Origin: Micromonospora sp. R77
GTDB lineage: Bacteria > Actinomycetota > Actinomycetes > Mycobacteriales > Micromonosporaceae
Direction: 5' to 3'
NCBI RefSeq assembly: GCF_022747945.1
Contig: NZ_JALDST010000001.1
Span: 4,774,001-4,838,000 of the forward strand
DNA: 64,000 bases
This document shows positions 61,479-64,000 of this stretch, one piece after another (the stretch's first letter is position 1; the number at the start of each line of letters is the position of its first letter). The translations under genes and the position numbers were made by a program. The notes under the pieces were generated by a model that saw only the letters and a program-made list of their open reading frames with translations, was not told the origin of the DNA and did no database searches.

Positions 61479-63556
61479 CGTGCGTCGTCCTTCGCGGCCG
61501 GTGCGGTCGGGGCGGTGCCGCCGGAGAGGTCGGCGGGTACGTCTGCGACGGTCAGGTCGGGCGCCGCCGCCGGCTGCGGCGCGGGCGGGGTGCCCGGCCG
61601 CCGCACGGTGAACACGTGCGCGGGCTGCAGATAGGGGTCGAGCCGGACCGCGTTGCGCTGGCCCCAGTCGTAACTGGTGCCGGTCAACTCGTCGTGCACG
61701 GTGAAGCGGTCGTGCCAGTCGAGGCCGAGCGCCGGCATGTCCAGGGTGGTGTTGCCCCACTGGACGGTCTGCGGGTCGAAGGAGCAGATCACCAGGACCG
61801 TGTTGCCGGTCTCCGGGTCGTGCTTGGACCAGCAGAGCAGCGCCGGGTTGTCGATGTCGTGGAAGACCAGGTTGCGCAGCCGGTGCAGGGCCGGGTTGTC
61901 CCGCCGGACCCGATTCAGGGTGGCGATGAACGGGGCCAGGGAGCGGCCGTGGGCCTGCGCGCCGGTCCAGTCCCGGGGGCGCAGCTCGTACTTCTCGTTG
62001 TCGAGGTATTCCTCCGCGCCGGGGCGGGCCACGTGCTCGAAGAGCTCGTAGCCGGCGTACATGCCCCAGGAGGGGGAGAGCAGCGCGGCCAGCACCGCCC
62101 GGATCTTGAACATCGGCGGCCCGCCGTGCTGCAACGAAGAGTGCAGGATGTCCGGCGTGTTGGGCCAGAAGTTGGGCCGCATCCAGTCGACCGAGGCGAC
62201 CAGTTCCTCGCAGTACTCCCGCATCTCGGCCGCCGTCGTGCGCCAGGTGAAATAGGTGTACGACTGAGTGAAGCCGATCTTGCCCAGCCCGTGCATGATC
62301 GCCGGCCGGGTGAACGCCTCGGCGAGGAAGAGCACGTCCGGGTCGACCTTCTTCACCTCGGCGATCAGCCAGTGCCAGAAGTCGAAGGGCTTGGTGTGCG
62401 GGTTGTCCACCCGGAAGATCCGGATGCCCTCGCCGACCCAGTGCAGCACCACCCGCAGCACCTCGGCCCGGATGCCCTCCGGGTCGTTGTCGAAGTTCAG
62501 CGGATAGATGTCCTGGTATTTCTTCGGCGGGTTCTCCGCGTACGCGATGCTGCCGTCGGCCCGGGTGGTGAACCACTCCGGGTGCGCGGTGACCCACGGG
62601 TGGTCCGGCGCGCACTGCAACGCCAGGTCCAGCGCCACCTCCAGGCCCTGCGCCTCGGCGGCGGCGACGAAGGCCCGGAAGTCCTCCGGCGTACCCAGGT
62701 CGGGGTGGATGGTGTCGTGGCCGCCCTCGGCGGCGCCGATCGCCCACGGCGAGCCCACGTCGTCGGGCCCGGCGGTGAGCGAGTTGTTGCGGCCCTTGCG
62801 GTTGACCCGGCCGATCGGGTGGATCGGCGGCAGGTAGAGCACGTCGAAGCCCATCGCCGCGACGCCCGGGAGGCGGTCGACCGCGGTGCGGAAGGTGCCG
62901 GAGCGGGCGGGGGCGTCGGCGGTGGCCGGCACCGCGCCCTCGGAGCGGGGGAAGAACTCGTACCAGGCGGAGAAGAGCGCCCGGGGCCGGTCCACCCAGA
63001 GCCGGTGCTCGTCGCCGGTGGTGACCAGCTCGCGCACCGGGTGGTCCCAGAGCAGCGTGGCCAGGTCCAGGGCCGGGGCGACCCGGCGCGGCAGCGGCAG
63101 CTCGGTGTTGCGCAGCGCCTTCGCCGCCGCCCGCACCCGGATCCGGTCGTCGGCCGGGACCAGGTCGAGCGCCGCGTCCAGCACCCGGGCGCCCTCGGCC
63201 AGGTCGTTGGCCAGATCGGCCGGGCCCTGACCGGCGGCGATCTTCTTGGTCACCGCGTTCTGCCAGGTCAGGTACGGGTCCTGGAACGCCTCGACGGTGA
63301 ACACCCAGTCGCCGACGGCGTCCGGCGTGACGGTGGCGTGCCAGCGGTCCTGGCCGGGCTCGCCGGGGCGCATCCGGGTGAACGGGCGGGCCGCGCCGTC
63401 GGGGCCGAGCCAGACCACGTTGCAGCCGAGCGCGTCGTGCCCCTCCCGGTAGGCCCGCGCCGACACCGGCACGACCTCCCCGACCACCGCCTTGGCGGGG
63501 TAGCGACCGCAGGCGACCACGGGGGAGACGTCTTCGATCGGGAACCGTCCAGTCAC
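61466..63556 (-). CDS. glgE: Alpha-1,4-glucan:maltose-1-phosphate maltosyltransferase
   Basis: A 696-residue GH13_3 enzyme that adds maltose units from maltose 1-phosphate to glucan. The start is GTG 63556 ([20 protein letters not shown]), a typical actinobacterial GlgE opening. Signature segments are [40 protein letters not shown], nucleophile Asp384 in [18 protein letters not shown], acid/base Glu413 in [14 protein letters not shown], and [20 protein letters not shown]. An Ala/Pro tail of about 45 residues follows the last strand. It is the first gene of the glgE-glgB operon; the maltose-1-phosphate-forming genes (treS, pep2) are not in this window. Confidence 0.95.
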   Translation of the reverse strand: MTGRFPIEDVSPVVACGRYPAKAVVGEVVPVSARAYREGHDALGCNVVWLGPDGAARPFTRMRPGEPGQDRWHATVTPDAVGDWVFTVEAFQDPYLTWQNAVTKKIAAGQGPADLANDLAEGARVLDAALDLVPADDRIRVRAAAKALRNTELPLPRRVAPALDLATLLWDHPVRELVTTGDEHRLWVDRPRALFSAWYEFFPRSEGAVPATADAPARSGTFRTAVDRLPGVAAMGFDVLYLPPIHPIGRVNRKGRNNSLTAGPDDVGSPWAIGAAEGGHDTIHPDLGTPEDFRAFVAAAEAQGLEVALDLALQCAPDHPWVTAHPEWFTTRADGSIAYAENPPKKYQDIYPLNFDNDPEGIRAEVLRVVLHWVGEGIRIFRVDNPHTKPFDFWHWLIAEVKKVDPDVLFLAEAFTRPAIMHGLGKIGFTQSYTYFTWRTTAAEMREYCEELVASVDWMRPNFWPNTPDILHSSLQHGGPPMFKIRAVLAALLSPSWGMYAGYELFEHVARPGAEEYLDNEKYELRPRDWTGAQAHGRSLAPFIATLNRVRRDNPALHRLRNLVFHDIDNPALLCWSKHDPETGNTVLVICSFDPQTVQWGNTTLDMPALGLDWHDRFTVHDELTGTSYDWGQRNAVRLDPYLQPAHVFTVRRPGTPPAPQPAAAPDLTVADVPADLSGGTAPTAPAAKDDARWTS

Positions 63557-63675
63557 CCGCTCAACCTACTGCGCGAGATCCCCTCGCGCTCGGCCGAGTC
63601 GCCGACGAACACCCGCGCAAGCAGCGGGTGACCAAAGATCGCACCCGGCACCCCGCCCACCCCGCCCCTGCTCAG

Positions 63676-63727
63676 GAGATCTTGGAAGATCCGGGCCCGC
63701 CGAGGGGCCCTCCGCTGCCAAGATCTC
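63676..63727. repeat. Nested inverted repeat upstream of glgE
   Basis: GAGATCTTGG (63676-63685) pairs with CCAAGATCTC (63718-63727). Inside lies a second palindrome, GGGCCC (63693-63698) with GGGCCC (63705-63710). It sits in the 219-base gap between the LuxR stop and the glgE start, both on the minus strand, so it is either the LuxR-gene terminator or a glgE control element. Confidence 0.6.
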
Positions 63728-63775
63728 TCCAACGGCCGTTCCCGGTCAGCCTCGGTCGTGCTCCTCCCCGCGCAC

Positions 63776-64000
63776 TCACACCCACCCCTGGCGGCTCGCC
63801 TGCACCCCCGCCTGAAACCGGCTCGCCGCGTTCAACCGCTCGGTCAGCGAGGTCATCATCCGCTGGACGCTGCGCAGCGAGACCGCCAGTTTGCGCGCCG
63901 CCGACTCGTCGGTGTGACCCTCGGCGAGCAGTCGGATCAGGGCCCTTTCCTGCGAGGAGAGACCGTACTCGTCGGGCGCGCCCTTCTCGCCGAAGGGCGT
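63776..64000 (-). CDS. LuxR-type helix-turn-helix regulator, C-terminal part
   Basis: The frame enters from the right edge and stops with TGA at 63778-63776, giving the last 74 residues. They read LSSQERALIRLLAEGHTDES, then AARKLAVSLRSVQRMMTSLT and ERLNAASRFQAGVQAS, a typical GerE/LuxR DNA-binding domain with Arg-rich recognition helix. The N-terminal sensing domain lies outside the window, so the stimulus is unknown. It is upstream of glgE on the same strand, separated by a nested inverted repeat. Confidence 0.85.
   Translation of the reverse strand, partial: TPFGEKGAPDEYGLSSQERALIRLLAEGHTDESAARKLAVSLRSVQRMMTSLTERLNAASRFQAGVQASRQGWV

Noticed and set aside
1..64000. tRNA, rRNA, CRISPR arrays, insertion sequences or attachment sites
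   Set aside because: No tRNA-like cloverleaf with CCA-proximal consensus, no regularly spaced repeats, and no transposase or integrase motif was seen on either strand by eye; a tRNAscan or CRISPRCasFinder run would be decisive.

Overview
The window is very GC-rich (third codon positions almost all G or C, frequent GTG starts, many ATGA/GTGA gene overlaps) and looks like a chromosomal segment of a mycelial actinobacterium, most likely Micromonosporaceae. That placement rests on gene content and style (a tandem ParE/ParC topoisomerase IV pair, GlgE-GlgB, an HrdB-type promoter with an actinobacterial c-di-AMP riboswitch); no database search was possible. No tRNA, rRNA, CRISPR array, insertion sequence or phage gene was seen.

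Region 1 (1-8.5 kb, all minus strand) is one tightly coupled operon. It starts with an O-carbamoyltransferase and runs through a GT2 glycosyltransferase, a GmhB-type heptose-bisphosphate phosphatase, a GT9 (heptosyltransferase-type) enzyme, two more glycosyltransferases and a GmhA-type isomerase to an HldE-type kinase/nucleotidyltransferase that runs off the left edge. This is an ADP-heptose supply and transfer set in a Gram-positive background. Several of these genes carry frame breaks, probably draft-sequence errors.

Region 2 (8.7-25.5 kb) is mixed: a cupin protein, a divergent NO-detoxification pair (hmp/nsrR), a secreted SGNH hydrolase, a uridine-kinase-like enzyme, topoisomerase IV (parE-parC), an NCS2 nucleobase permease, an AlkB-like dioxygenase, an acyltransferase-3 membrane protein, two frame-broken envelope proteins, a secreted C39 peptidase behind a c-di-AMP riboswitch, and a frame-broken alpha/beta hydrolase.

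Region 3 (25.5-50.5 kb) is a large cell-wall glycopolymer locus. It holds two membrane-anchored TagF-like polymerases, a fused CDP-ribitol synthase of the Bcs1/TarI-TarJ type, the TagG/TagH exporter, a divergent TetR regulator, and at least six glycosyltransferases. It also holds all five enzyme classes of the Wbp route to UDP-diacetamido-mannuronic acid: dehydrogenase, WbpB-like oxidoreductase, WbpE-like aminotransferase, WbpD-like N-acetyltransferase and 2-epimerase. A PhoP-type direct-repeat box lies before the CDP-ribitol/TagF operon and a palindrome overlaps the exporter promoter, so the locus is probably phosphate- and TetR-controlled. The likely product is a ribitol- or glycerol-phosphate polymer decorated with, or joined to, an acidic diacetamido sugar.

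Region 4 (50.7-64 kb) has a DUF952 protein, a small acidic protein, an OmpR-type two-component system facing a TAXI-type lipoprotein without its permease, a hypothetical protein with faint WhiA-like character, YaaA, a multi-pass membrane protein, an App1-type phosphatase, the glgE-glgB operon, and the C-terminus of a LuxR-type regulator at the right edge. Two conspicuous inverted repeats lie between genes at 59.3 and 63.7 kb.
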